Of a DNA stretch of 60,792 bases, positions 1 to 8,479 are shown piece by piece. Source of the stretch: Caldilineaceae bacterium bin34 (GTDB taxonomy: Bacteria; Chloroflexota; Anaerolineae; Caldilineales; Caldilineaceae). Below the pieces are notes generated by a model, which saw only the letters and a list, made by a program, of their open reading frames with translations, did not search any database and was not told where the DNA came from. The position numbers were made by a program, and so were the translations under genes. The stretch's first letter is position 1. The number at the start of each line of letters is the position of its first letter. The stretch is from NCBI GenBank assembly GCA_002238555.1, contig MPMO01000026.1, forward strand, positions 1 to 60,792, in the 5' to 3' direction.

Positions 1-1341
1 ACGATGGTTGACACCACGCATATCCGGTTCACGGGTCGCGGGAGTCCCTGTGGTCGGCCTTGCGGTCGACCAGGGAGGGAGCGCTCCTCGCCGTGCAGCA
101 GCCCCAGTCCCGCGGGCCGAAACGGGTACGGACGGAAGTCCCGCCCGCACCAGGATGTTGAGCGCCGCATTGTGGTCGGCGTTCGCCCGGAACCCGCAGG
201 TTCCGCACGCGAACACCGCCTGCGACGGTCGGTTTGACTTGGCTGTGTGCCCGCAACGGCTGCAGGCTTGCGAAGTGTAGGCCGGGTCCACGAACACCAC
301 CCGGCCGGCTTTGTACGCCAGCTTGCGCTCCAGCTGTCCCCAGCCGGACGCCAGGATGGCACGGTTGAGCCCTGCCTTCTGCTTCACGTTCCGGCCTGGG
401 TTCTCGACCGTGCCCTTCGCACTCTTGGTCATGGCCTTGGTGTTCAGGTCCTCGAGCACGACGGTGTGGGCCGTGTCGGCCACCTTGCGACTGATTTGGT
501 GTGTGGCCGTGTCTCGGCGCCGGGCCTTCTTGCGATGCAGCTTGCGCAGTTTCCCGGCGGTGCCGCGTCTCCGGTGGGAGCCCTTCTGCTGCCGGGCCAT
601 CCTGCGCTGATACCGCTTGATTTTCGCATCCTCAACGGTCGTGTCGGGGATTGCGTGCAGGGCTCCGGTGCTGTCCGTGGCCTGCCCCACGTTGCGGTCA
701 ACACCGACCGCTCCGGACTCCGCGGGCCGGCATACGTCCGGATGGTCGACCGGCACCTCGAACACGATGTAGGCGTACCACTTCGGCTGCTTGCTTTCGG
801 ACTCCTGCCGTACGCGCACGGTCAGCGGCTGGCCGTCGGCATACCGGGGGATGGGACCGAGACGCGTCCAGCCCATCTTCGGGATGTACAGGCGACCGTC
901 CTCGATGCGCACGCGGGACGGGATGGTGAAGGCAGGCTGTGTGCAGTGCTTGGCCTTGTACTGCGGACGCCCGTGGTCCGGACGATCCGGGTCGAAGAAC
1001 GCGGCGTAGGCGTCCCCCATGTACTTGCAGGCGTACCGGACGATTTCGTAGCTGTAGTCCTGCAGCCACTCGTGGCCGGGTGCGTTGCGCAACTGCGTGA
1101 ACCGCTGGCCCAGCGTGAAGAAGGTCGGACTGCCCGGCCCCGGCCCCAGCTTGCCGAACGCCTTCCACATGCGGTAGTCGCGCTCGTGCCCGGCCAACAC
1201 ATGATTCCATGCGAACCGGCACGCGCCGGCCAACTGCTCGAGGTACTGCCCGTTGGCCGCGGTGCCCGGATACAGACGCACGCGCAGGGTCCGCACTACG
1301 GTCTGGGGTTGCTGGCTTGGAAGATGGGGGTTGCTGGCCAT
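1..1341 (-). CDS. tnpB: TnpB RNA-guided nuclease of an IS605-type element (3' end outside window)
   Basis: TnpB proteins are RNA-guided DNA nucleases, ancestors of Cas12, encoded by IS200/IS605 elements and guided by an RNA from the right end of the element. I read the frame from the ATG at 1341; it stays open to position 1, giving 447 codons. The N-terminal helical part is followed by the RuvC motifs GVDRN (first Asp), VVLEDLN (Glu) and NADHNAALNI (last Asp). Between the last two lies a zinc ribbon, CSRCGH then CGTCGF. All catalytic and zinc residues are present, so the protein looks functional. It is clearly homologous to copy B at 38556-40043. The reading frame continues into the guide-RNA region of the element, as in copy B. 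Confidence 0.88.
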   Translation of the reverse strand, partial: MASNPHLPSQQPQTVVRTLRVRLYPGTAANGQYLEQLAGACRFAWNHVLAGHERDYRMWKAFGKLGPGPGSPTFFTLGQRFTQLRNAPGHEWLQDYSYEIVRYACKYMGDAYAAFFDPDRPDHGRPQYKAKHCTQPAFTIPSRVRIEDGRLYIPKMGWTRLGPIPRYADGQPLTVRVRQESESKQPKWYAYIVFEVPVDHPDVCRPAESGAVGVDRNVGQATDSTGALHAIPDTTVEDAKIKRYQRRMARQQKGSHRRRGTAGKLRKLHRKKARRRDTATHQISRKVADTAHTVVLEDLNTKAMTKSAKGTVENPGRNVKQKAGLNRAILASGWGQLERKLAYKAGRVVFVDPAYTSQACSRCGHTAKSNRPSQAVFACGTCGFRANADHNAALNILVRAGLPSVPVSARGTGAAARRGALPPWSTARPTTGTPATREPDMRGVNHR

Positions 1342-1405
1342 GGTGTTCCAATCACCGTGTCCGGTTGCGGGCCCAGGTTGCCGTCGGATCCTCTCTGTAA
1401 CCGCA

Positions 1406-1432
1406 ATTGTAGCACAAGGGTTCTACTGTCAA
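1406..1432 (-). promoter_or_regulatory. Likely tnpB promoter inside the element left end
   Basis: On the minus strand TTGACA (1432-1427) is followed after 15 bases by TACAAT (1411-1406), preceded by TGC as in an extended -10. It lies 65 bases upstream of the tnpB ATG and inside the element, so the gene would carry its own promoter. The spacer is shorter than the usual 17. Confidence 0.5.
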
Positions 1433-1714
1433 CTATTCGATATATGCCCCAAAGGAATCGACCAGACTCAGGGCCGGTCGCTTGGACTGATAGACGATTG
1501 CATCTTCCACGCCCTTGGCATCCAGTGTCTTAACTCTCAGGCCAAGACCAAGGAGATCCGACCGCGTGTGCGAGCCAAGGTCTATCAGCTCCTCGCGGAA
1601 CAGCAGATCCTGCACGGCGAATTCAAAATCGAGTTGGAACATCCTGTCCAACAGCCCTCGCTTCGAGAACTCGATCAGGATGGAACTGTCGCTAACGAGA
1701 ACCTTCATCGACAT
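1433..1714 (-). pseudogene. PIN-domain (VapC-like) toxin gene truncated by TnpB element A
   Basis: The product starts MSMKVLVSDSSILIEF, the first PIN strand with its Asp, and continues to SLVDSF, a later acidic position of the fold. It then ends abruptly with GAYIE and a stop read from the left end of the TnpB element. PIN domains are usually 120-150 residues with a final Asp in an L(S/T)xD context, which is missing here. The start at 1714 overlaps the end of the upstream XRE-ImmA/IrrE gene by ten bases, so the two formed one transcription unit, presumably toxin and antitoxin. The lost 3' part should lie on the far side of the element, beyond the window. Confidence 0.72.
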
Positions 1715-2769
1715 TCCAATCCGGCAGTGCCGGCCATCATGCCTTCGATCTCGCTGACTCTCAGTCTGAGCAACTCCGCAGCCTTGGACATCGAAATTTC
1801 ATTCTCCGCCAGAGCTCTCAAGCAGAGGCGACGAAAACGGTTTGGGCACTCGGTTCGTTCGAGAGGACGTGGCTCCTCGGTTCTCCAGCCGCGTCCGATG
1901 CCGCTGAATATGTTCCGTACCGCGGTCTCCTTGATGATTCCCAGATCGTGCATGCGCATGACCAAAGCCGCCGCGCTGATGCCGAAGATATGCTTGATTT
2001 CGATGAGTTCATCGAAGCCGAAGTTGTGTCGGTGGCATCCTACTTCACGGACAAGCTCGTCTCCGGGTGCCAGGAACGCATCGGCAAAGCGCTGACAGGC
2101 TTTTTCTTCCGGTACCGTGGGCGGGACGTCCAGGACCAGGTGGCCCAGTTCGTGAGCAATCGTGAACCGCTGCCTTTCGGGCGACTTCACGGTGGAGCAG
2201 ACGATAACGGGAACGTCGTCCCCTCCGACCCGGCGCACCCGACAACTGAGCCCATCCACCGACCCGGGCAAATGCCATTTGAACACCTTGATGCCACGCT
2301 CTTCCAGCAGTTCGGTGATGTCCGGGATCGGTCCGCCGCCAAGGTTCCACACGGTGCGAACCGACGTGGCTGCATCCTCTGCATCCTCCACTGCGTTGAT
2401 CCTGTAGGGAGCCCCATCCGGTCCATCCTGGTCCGTGATGTCGATCCCCAGGATCTCCTCGATCTGCAGGTAGCGGTCCACGCGATCGAGGACCTCCCCT
2501 TCAACCGCAGCCCGATCCTTGGCCTTGGTCGAGGCCAGCTTCCGGAACTCAACATGCTCCAGGGATATGCGGGAAGGGCTCAACAGGTAACTCAGGGGTA
2601 CCTCCAGGGCCTCGGCCAGGGCGATGGCCACGGTTGAGCTCGGCATCATCTCCGCCCGCTCGTATTTGCCGATTGCCTGGGCCGAGACGATGCCGTCCAT
2701 GGCTGAGGACAACGCCCGCAGGGACAGGCCACTGCGTTTTCGGGCGAGTCTGAGACGCTTGCTGAACAT
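1705..2769 (-). CDS. XRE-family HTH plus ImmA/IrrE-type zinc peptidase (antitoxin-like regulator)
   Basis: Residues 4-60 form a Cro/C1-type helix-turn-helix (RLARKRSGLSLRALSS...). Residues 140-240 contain an ImmA/IrrE metallopeptidase domain with HELGH at 206-210 and a downstream E..RFADAFLAP segment that supplies further ligand positions. Proteins of this type repress a neighbouring gene and can be cleaved or inactivated under stress; many act as antitoxins. The partner here is the overlapping PIN gene, truncated by element A. A C-terminal extension of about 100 residues ends with another HTH-like stretch (MSKAAELLRLRVSEIEGMM). An 8-base inverted repeat just upstream is the probable autoregulatory operator. 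Confidence 0.85.
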   Translation of the reverse strand: MFSKRLRLARKRSGLSLRALSSAMDGIVSAQAIGKYERAEMMPSSTVAIALAEALEVPLSYLLSPSRISLEHVEFRKLASTKAKDRAAVEGEVLDRVDRYLQIEEILGIDITDQDGPDGAPYRINAVEDAEDAATSVRTVWNLGGGPIPDITELLEERGIKVFKWHLPGSVDGLSCRVRRVGGDDVPVIVCSTVKSPERQRFTIAHELGHLVLDVPPTVPEEKACQRFADAFLAPGDELVREVGCHRHNFGFDELIEIKHIFGISAAALVMRMHDLGIIKETAVRNIFSGIGRGWRTEEPRPLERTECPNRFRRLCLRALAENEISMSKAAELLRLRVSEIEGMMAGTAGLECR

Positions 2770-2789
2770 TGGGCACCTTCCTTCCTTGC

Positions 2790-2828
2790 GGTTTACATTT
2801 TATGATACAGACACCCAATGTGTAAACC
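2790..2828. promoter_or_regulatory. Inverted-repeat operator upstream of XRE-ImmA/IrrE gene
   Basis: GGTTTACA (2790-2797) and TGTAAACC (2821-2828) are perfect inverted copies separated by 23 bases, beginning 20 bases upstream of the start codon at 2769. On the minus strand the distal arm contains TTTACA, usable as a -35, and CATAAA follows 16 bases later as a possible -10. This geometry fits autorepression by the XRE protein. Function is inferred. Confidence 0.55.
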
Positions 2829-2839
2829 GTGTGCATGTG

Positions 2840-3395
2840 TCTGTCTGGAGGAGGCGGTAGAGCTTCTTGCACTCTCGGGAGCGGTTCGCCCAAGTCGCAT
2901 AGTAGTGAAGATCCGCTCGGTAGCCGCAGAGCTCGGGGAGCAGGATTAGCTCACCATGGGAAGCGACGATGCGTTCAAGATCCCGGCTCTCGACAATGGC
3001 GGTATCCGGGGGGCTACGGCGCGCACGTCCTCGCCAGGTTGGAGAACACCTTCGGCGCACCCATACGAGAGCGAGATGCTCTTCGACGAACGGTTTCTCC
3101 ATTTCCACTCTCTGGTGCAGCCAACCTTCCAAAGACTGCACGTTGTGAACGTCGAGGACGCCCTTCCCACGTGCCGATCCGCCTTCGGGATCCCTGCAAC
3201 CGGATACACGCCAAGCTCTACCTGATCCAAACTGCATCGAACGCATGGAAGGGCCTCGCGGGGAGTTCGACCAAGTGCTTGACGCGCATTGTCCGCTTCC
3301 TGCACACGGACCATGCCTCTGCGACCGCCTTTATTCGTAGCGTACAATCCTCCATTGGTCGGTATCCCCTCCTTGCGAACGTAAATCGGAAACCG
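2840..3395 (+). other. Gene-poor stretch with a possible phospholipase-D-fold relic
   Basis: No continuous gene is visible on either strand between the operator and the MNT-HEPN gene. One plus-strand frame near 3205-3275 reads NRIHAKLYLIQTASNAWKGLAGSS, which resembles the HxKxY...GSSN signature of PLD-like nucleases attached to helicases. It is not embedded in a longer frame and the surrounding sequence does not match, so this is at most a decayed fragment. Confidence 0.22.
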
Positions 3396-3399
3396 CAAC

Positions 3400-4593
3400 A
3401 TGGCTGCTGCTTTGGAACGATTCACCGCCTCTCCGACGCAAGGTCATGGCAGCCCCGATCCCTGCGCCCTGGCGTTGGCGGGCGACCTGCAGGCAAGTTT
3501 GCCCGACGCACAGGTGCTGCTCTTCGGTTCGCGCGCCGCCGGTAACTGGCAGTCGGGTTCGGATATCGATTTGGCGGTGATTGGCGGCGACAGGGATACC
3601 GCCGAGGAAGCGTTGGTGCAAATCTGCGCCCAGAAGCAACCGTATGCAGAGTTGCCCTCCACGCAGATTTTCCACTTCACGCGCGCCGAGTTCGACAAGT
3701 GCCGCACGTCGCTGCCCCACATCGCCGGGCAGGTGCAGCGACACGGAATGACCCCCGCAGGAGAACCGCTGCCCCCTATGGAGCAAAACAACACTTGGGA
3801 AGGAGTCAGGGATCTGCTGCAAGCCGGACGGCGATATTTGAAATATGCGTTGGTCGCCTTCGGCTCCGATGAAGCCGAAGGCGATGCGGTCATGGCCGCA
3901 CACAACGCGCTCGAACGATGCGTAAAAGCTGCACTGGGTGCGTTGGGCATTGATGTTTTCGATGTTGTCAAGGACAACCGAAGTCGGCACACATTGACGA
4001 CGCTCGCCGGTCTGCTGCCTGCCGATCCGCACGTCATCCTGTTCGCTGCCGCGCCGGCGTCCCACCTGCGGCAGCTGGATGCCTATTACCAAACGTCGCG
4101 CTACAGCCAGGACTCGCAGGTGGAGTGGCCTGCACTGCCTACCGAAACGTTGGTCGCTGCGGCGCAGCGCGCCTGTCTGGCGATGGCCGACCACGCGTTG
4201 GCGGCGACGGGCAAAACCCCCCGCGAGGTCGGTTACAGCGAGTATGTGGGCGATGATGCGCTGGGAGGTTTCGGCACGCTGCCGCTCGCCCACTACGCCC
4301 GCCACAAACTCAGCGACAGGGAAAAGCAACAGTTTCAGCAGGAGGTGCTTGATGCGACCCACATCAACGCACTGCGGAAACTACTCGGCAACATCCTGAC
4401 GGATTCCCAATTGGCGCGCGCTGAATCCCATTGGCACAAATTCGGTTCACCCGCCGACGCCATAGACCGGATCGCTGTCGTGATGGCCGACCCCGCGGCT
4501 TGGTGCACCCTACTCGTCGAGTCCAAAGGTCGGGAGGTCGATGCTGATCACAGACCGCCGCGCGACGCGCCATCGCCAAGGGGCAGGTGGTGA
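3400..4593 (+). CDS. MNT nucleotidyltransferase fused to a HEPN-like domain
   Basis: Residues 36-62 carry the minimal nucleotidyltransferase signature LLFGSRAAGNW...SDIDLAVIG, with the GS and the DxD metal-binding pair. Residues 131-235 form a helical HEPN-type domain (RRYLKYALVAFG, AHNALERCVKAALGALGI, then LDAYYQTSRY, the usual closing motif of HEPN domains associated with MNT). The remaining 150 residues are not recognised. MNT and HEPN are normally two proteins of a toxin-antitoxin pair in which MNT adds AMP to the HEPN RNase; here they are one 397-residue chain. A canonical Rx4-6H RNase motif is not clear (the nearest candidate is RSRH at 194-197), so RNase activity is uncertain. The start has a GGAAA about 9 bases upstream. 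Confidence 0.75.
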   Translation: MAAALERFTASPTQGHGSPDPCALALAGDLQASLPDAQVLLFGSRAAGNWQSGSDIDLAVIGGDRDTAEEALVQICAQKQPYAELPSTQIFHFTRAEFDKCRTSLPHIAGQVQRHGMTPAGEPLPPMEQNNTWEGVRDLLQAGRRYLKYALVAFGSDEAEGDAVMAAHNALERCVKAALGALGIDVFDVVKDNRSRHTLTTLAGLLPADPHVILFAAAPASHLRQLDAYYQTSRYSQDSQVEWPALPTETLVAAAQRACLAMADHALAATGKTPREVGYSEYVGDDALGGFGTLPLAHYARHKLSDREKQQFQQEVLDATHINALRKLLGNILTDSQLARAESHWHKFGSPADAIDRIAVVMADPAAWCTLLVESKGREVDADHRPPRDAPSPRGRW

Positions 4594-4619
4594 TCGACGA
4601 CATCCCAATACGCGCGTCC

Positions 4620-5300
4620 GGCAATCACCAAACGCCTTTGGGCGGTGGTCGATGCTCGACGGGCGTATACCGCGTCGCGTAGGCATCCGACCCTTCCGAC
4701 ACATCGCCGTAGGCGGGCGATACTTCGGCTCGGCGGGCGCGCAGCGCGTCCACGCAGGCAGCATCGCCGGCGGTCAGGAAGTTGCCCAGCAGGCGGTGCG
4801 CGGCCAGACAGTCGGGGTATATCGCACAGCCCTACTGGTCCAAGGTCCGCCAGCCTCAGCCGTTGTGTAAGCGCGCAACGCCCTGATGTCGGCCGTCGCG
4901 TTCGTCGAACAAGTGTGCTCGGTATTTTCCGAGGCACCAGGTCGTGCCACCAACCATCGGTGGCGGGGACCTTCCCACCCTCCGCGCGTCACTTCCTCAC
5001 AAGGACCAGAACCGGCAGGATTGCCGCTGCCGTCGTCGATGATCGGAACCAGGTACGGGTTGTATTCGCACCGAATGCGGTTGGTGAAACCGTACTGGCA
5101 AGCAGGGGGCCGACGCGACATTGCTCCGGCTGCGTCGGCCAGGGTCAAGGTCACAGCAGCCAGTCGCTGTCCGCGTTGCGATCAAAGACTCTGACTTGGG
5201 TGACTTCCTTCAGCCCGAACAGCCCCCATGGTCGGTGCTGGAACTGGCACGCACGTTGGCGTTCGTCGCCACCTCTATGTCGATAATGAAGGTAAACTGC
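4620..5300 (-). pseudogene. Relic of a bacterial SH3-domain protein
   Basis: No intact frame spans this 900-base gap. On the minus strand, pieces in different frames can be joined into an SH3b-like domain: VATNANVRASSSTDHG near 5275-5225, TQVRVFDRNADSDWLL near 5195-5151, then TLADAAGAMS, where a GW would be expected. A further frame continues with CEYNPYLVPIIDDGSGNPAG near 5070-5000. SH3b domains sit in secreted or cell-wall proteins. Several frameshifts separate the pieces, so I read it as a dead gene; its original length and role cannot be told. Confidence 0.35.
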
Positions 5301-5520
5301 TTTGTGCCAGTGGTTTACATCAACTTGGAATCGGACATCCCCGCATCTCGTCCCTCTTCCCAGACGGGAACACAGTAAGCCTCCAAGGGCCTCGCCGGAA
5401 AACTCCCGCATGCGGCCTTCAGGCGTCGTCCGGTTGATCGCCAGTGTGCAAACGCCTAATCGTTTTCGACCTCCATCTCGTATCCAAGACTCCGTTTCCG
5501 AGGCAGGCAGGAGATCGCCA

Positions 5521-7227
5521 ATGAGCCGATTCAAGAAAGCCGAGCCCATCTTGGCGGCAGCCGAATGCTGGAAGCAGCGGTGTCTCCTGGGTGCGAAGTC
5601 GCTGTTCACGGAGCGATCCTTGTGGACACGTGAGGGCTTTGACGAGTTGCACGAACTGTATGTGGAGAGAACCAAAGACGATTTGTCAGCGATCTCGTAC
5701 CTGAGTGAACTTGAGGACAAGCTCAAGCCCGGATCACCAGATGCCAACTGCCTTTGGGCTGAAATGACATGGGTGTACCACCTGATCCAGCACTCGAGCT
5801 CTATGGGAGCGGCCAAGAAGCGCGACCGAATCCGCGAGATCTGGAATTGGTCGGGACGAGACTTTCCGGCAGACCACGACCTGTTGAATGACATCGTGCT
5901 CGGGAAGGGCGTCACCAACCCGGGTGTAGCGTACAACACGTTGGCGTGGAAAGAATTCCGCTTCTTCGCGGCCGCCATGCTCCAATGGTTCTCGCTGGAG
6001 ATTGATAAACGCAAATCCCTCCTTGACCACCCATGGGATTGCGCGTCATGGCTGGACGAGGGAGAGTTTGTGGAAAATCGGATGTTCCGTCACGTGGTGC
6101 TCTTCCTTCTCTTTCCAGACGAGTTCGAACCGATCGCGACGGGCCATTGGAAGAACAAGATTGTTGCGGCCCTGGGCAGTGGCAATGGGTTGGAACCCAC
6201 CGATGACGTTGCCATCGACCGAGAAGTCCTTTCAATCCGTCGGCGTCTGGAACGTGAGTATCCCGATGAGGATGAGATTCACTTCTACCGCTCACCGATC
6301 GAAGGACTTTGGTTGGGGAGTACCCAACCCGACGAGAACGATGAGGATCCGAACCACGACAGCTACTCAGCGACGCAAGCCCGGCAAGACCTTTTCCTCG
6401 ATCCCGACCACTTCGATCGCCTTCTCGCCTCTATCAGGTTCGACAAGAACCTGATCCTTCAGGGGCCGCCCGGCACCGGGAAGACCTTCATGGCGCGTCG
6501 AATCGCCTGGTGCCTGATTGGCCGCAAGGACGATGGACCCATCGAAATGGTCCAGTTCCACCAGTCCTACGCCTACGAGGATTTCGTCGAGGGCTTCAGG
6601 CCCACCAAAGAAGGAGGCTTCGACCTGAAGCTTGGTGTCTTCCGGCGGTTTTGCGAGCGCGCGCGGGACAATCCGGACACCCGCCACGTCTTCATCATCG
6701 ACGAGATCAACCGCGGCAACCTCTCCCGCATCTTCGGCGAACTCCTCATGCTGATCGAGAGCGACAAGCGGAGCGAGGACTACGCGGTCGCTCTGACCTA
6801 TTCCGACACGCGGTTCCACGTCCCGGAGAACATCTTCATCCTGGGTATGATGAACACCGCCGACCGATCGCTCGCGCTGGTCGATTACGCGCTCCGCCGC
6901 CGCTTTGCCTTCGAGACGCTGGAACCAGCCTTTGACCACCCGGCGTTCGCGGAGCATCTCACCGAGAAGGGCGCGGATCCCGAACTGGTTCACCGTATCT
7001 CCGAGCGGATGGCCAAACTCAACGAGACGATCCGCAACGACAAGGAACTCGGCCCCGGCTTCCAGATCGGTCACAGCTATTTCGTACCTGGCGAAGGCGA
7101 CAAGCCCTCGGACGACTGGTACAAGCACGTTGTGAACACTCGGATCGCGCCCCTTCTGCGCGAGTACTGGTTCGATGCGCCAGAGGACGTCGAGACGAAA
7201 GTAGCACAACTCCTCGGCGACGGCTGA
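5521..7227 (+). CDS. mcrB: McrB-type AAA+ GTPase of a McrBC type IV restriction system
   Basis: McrB forms the GTP-driven ring that recognises modified DNA and activates the McrC nuclease. The 568-residue protein has an N-terminal region of about 300 residues with no recognised DNA-binding domain, then the AAA+ module: GPPGTGKT at 315-322, the McrB-type Walker B IIDEINRGN at 392-400, and MNTADRS at 444-450, the family sensor/signature. I chose the ATG at 5521 (MSRFKK) because AGGAG lies 9 bases upstream; an upstream in-frame start at 5302 would add unlikely Arg/Pro-rich sequence. The nuclease gene mcrC starts 3 bases after the stop, so the pair is translated together. The N-terminus, unlike E. 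coli McrB, probably sets a different target. Confidence 0.9.
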   Translation: MSRFKKAEPILAAAECWKQRCLLGAKSLFTERSLWTREGFDELHELYVERTKDDLSAISYLSELEDKLKPGSPDANCLWAEMTWVYHLIQHSSSMGAAKKRDRIREIWNWSGRDFPADHDLLNDIVLGKGVTNPGVAYNTLAWKEFRFFAAAMLQWFSLEIDKRKSLLDHPWDCASWLDEGEFVENRMFRHVVLFLLFPDEFEPIATGHWKNKIVAALGSGNGLEPTDDVAIDREVLSIRRRLEREYPDEDEIHFYRSPIEGLWLGSTQPDENDEDPNHDSYSATQARQDLFLDPDHFDRLLASIRFDKNLILQGPPGTGKTFMARRIAWCLIGRKDDGPIEMVQFHQSYAYEDFVEGFRPTKEGGFDLKLGVFRRFCERARDNPDTRHVFIIDEINRGNLSRIFGELLMLIESDKRSEDYAVALTYSDTRFHVPENIFILGMMNTADRSLALVDYALRRRFAFETLEPAFDHPAFAEHLTEKGADPELVHRISERMAKLNETIRNDKELGPGFQIGHSYFVPGEGDKPSDDWYKHVVNTRIAPLLREYWFDAPEDVETKVAQLLGDG

Positions 7228-7229
7228 TC

Positions 7230-8300
7230 TTGAAGGACATCCCGATCCTCAACGTCTACTACCTCCTCTGTTACGCCTGGGGACGGGTTCAGGAGCGGGA
7301 CACCAGTCGACTGGCCACGCTGGGCTCCCTGGAGACAGTGCAGGATCTGCTGGGCAAGGTGCTCGCTGGCGGCGTCAACCACCTCTTCCGGCGCGGCATC
7401 GACCGCGGGTACGTGGAAAGGCGGGAGGACCTCGCCGGAATTCGCGGGAAACTGGCGGTCAGCGAGACGGCGAAGCGGGCGCTCCGGACGCGGGGCCGGG
7501 CCGCCTGCGACTTCGAGGAGCTGTCGGTGGATGTTCTGCCGAATCGCATCCTGCGCATGGCGTTACACGGGCTCCTGGACAGGCGGATAAGGCTTAACTG
7601 CGAGGTCCGCAGCGAGGTCCGCTCCGCCTATCGGAGACTCGATGGCGTGTCGCGCACCCGGCTGAATAGGAACACCTTCAGCCAAGTCCAACTGGGCGGC
7701 AACCGGCGGCTCTACCAGTTCCTTCTCTCGGTGTGCAGGCTGCTGTACGAGAGTGCCATCGTCGACGAGAACACGGGCCGCATGGCGTTCCGCGACTTCC
7801 GGCGGGACGAAGCGACCATGTGGGCACTCTTTGAGGAGTTCGTCACGGGGTTCTATAAGCGCGAGCAGCGCGTCTACAGTGTGAATCCGGGAGGCCGCCG
7901 GATCAACTGGGTGGACGCCGACGCCAAGACCGACGCCGACTGGTCACGAATCCCCGTCATGGAGGCCGACGTTATCCTCGAATCACCCGGGCACCGGATC
8001 GTCCTCGACACAAAGTACTACAGAGATGCGCTGACGCGCGGACGCGGTTCCGGCACTGGCAAGCTGCACTCCGACAACCTGTACCAGCTGCTGGCCTACA
8101 TGCGGAACTGCCAAGGGACGAGCCCGGGAGGGCCTGTGCACGAAGGCATCCTGCTCTATCCGGAGGTCCGCGAGCCGCTCAGAGTTGACATCAGACTTGA
8201 AGGGTTTCGCATCCAGGCCCGGACAGTCAATCTTGATCGGGACTGGCGCCACATCCATGGGGAAATGCTGGAAGCCATCGGACCGTCAGTCCCCGCCTGA
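7230..8300 (+). CDS. mcrC: McrC-type PD-(D/E)xK nuclease of McrBC
   Basis: McrC binds the McrB ring and cuts DNA. The N-terminus (MKDIPILNVYYLLCYAW) is the usual McrC start, and the C-terminal nuclease core is visible as MEADVILES (Asp 247) followed by HRIVLDTKYY (Asp 260, Lys 262), the PD-(D/E)xK catalytic set. A downstream DNLYQLLAYM segment is typical of the family. Translation starts at a TTG 3 bases after the mcrB stop, which suggests coupling. Length, 356 residues, is normal. Nothing is missing, so the McrBC pair should be active. Confidence 0.9.
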   Translation: MKDIPILNVYYLLCYAWGRVQERDTSRLATLGSLETVQDLLGKVLAGGVNHLFRRGIDRGYVERREDLAGIRGKLAVSETAKRALRTRGRAACDFEELSVDVLPNRILRMALHGLLDRRIRLNCEVRSEVRSAYRRLDGVSRTRLNRNTFSQVQLGGNRRLYQFLLSVCRLLYESAIVDENTGRMAFRDFRRDEATMWALFEEFVTGFYKREQRVYSVNPGGRRINWVDADAKTDADWSRIPVMEADVILESPGHRIVLDTKYYRDALTRGRGSGTGKLHSDNLYQLLAYMRNCQGTSPGGPVHEGILLYPEVREPLRVDIRLEGFRIQARTVNLDRDWRHIHGEMLEAIGPSVPA

Positions 8301-8479
8301 TAGCCTCCGGCGCGCTTGAGACGGAGGTGCGGACCGAGTTTCTGCGGCTGCCAGGAATCGGGCTGCGCTTCTGGGGATAGAAAATGAGCCCGTTTGAACA
8401 CCTGCTAGGATCACGCACAATTGGGAACAACATACAGCGCAACCCGTTCAAAATTTGGTAGGTCCAGCCGGAGGACGAC

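Larger units (their letters stand above)
1..1450 (-). mobile_element. IS200/IS605-type solo-TnpB element, copy A (right end outside window)
   Basis: This is an element with a tnpB gene and no visible tnpA. The left end is placed at about 1450, where the minus strand reads GGGGCATATAT; the second copy in this window starts with the related GGGGATTATATA at 40153. The junction lies inside a PIN-domain gene, which loses its 3' part. The block GCATATCCGGTTC at 18-30 recurs at 38582-38594 in copy B, 57 bases inside the mapped right end of that copy, so the right end of copy A should lie about 40 bases beyond the window edge. The exact left boundary is inferred by comparison with copy B. Confidence 0.7.

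Noticed and set aside
247..1533. A 428-codon plus-strand frame over tnpB copy A
   Set aside because: The minus-strand frame encodes TnpB with all RuvC and zinc residues; the plus frame has no recognisable motif.
8301..8479. HigB-like toxin gene before the HigA-like gene
   Set aside because: The only frame (MSPFEHLLGS...) has about 26 codons and no RelE-fold features.
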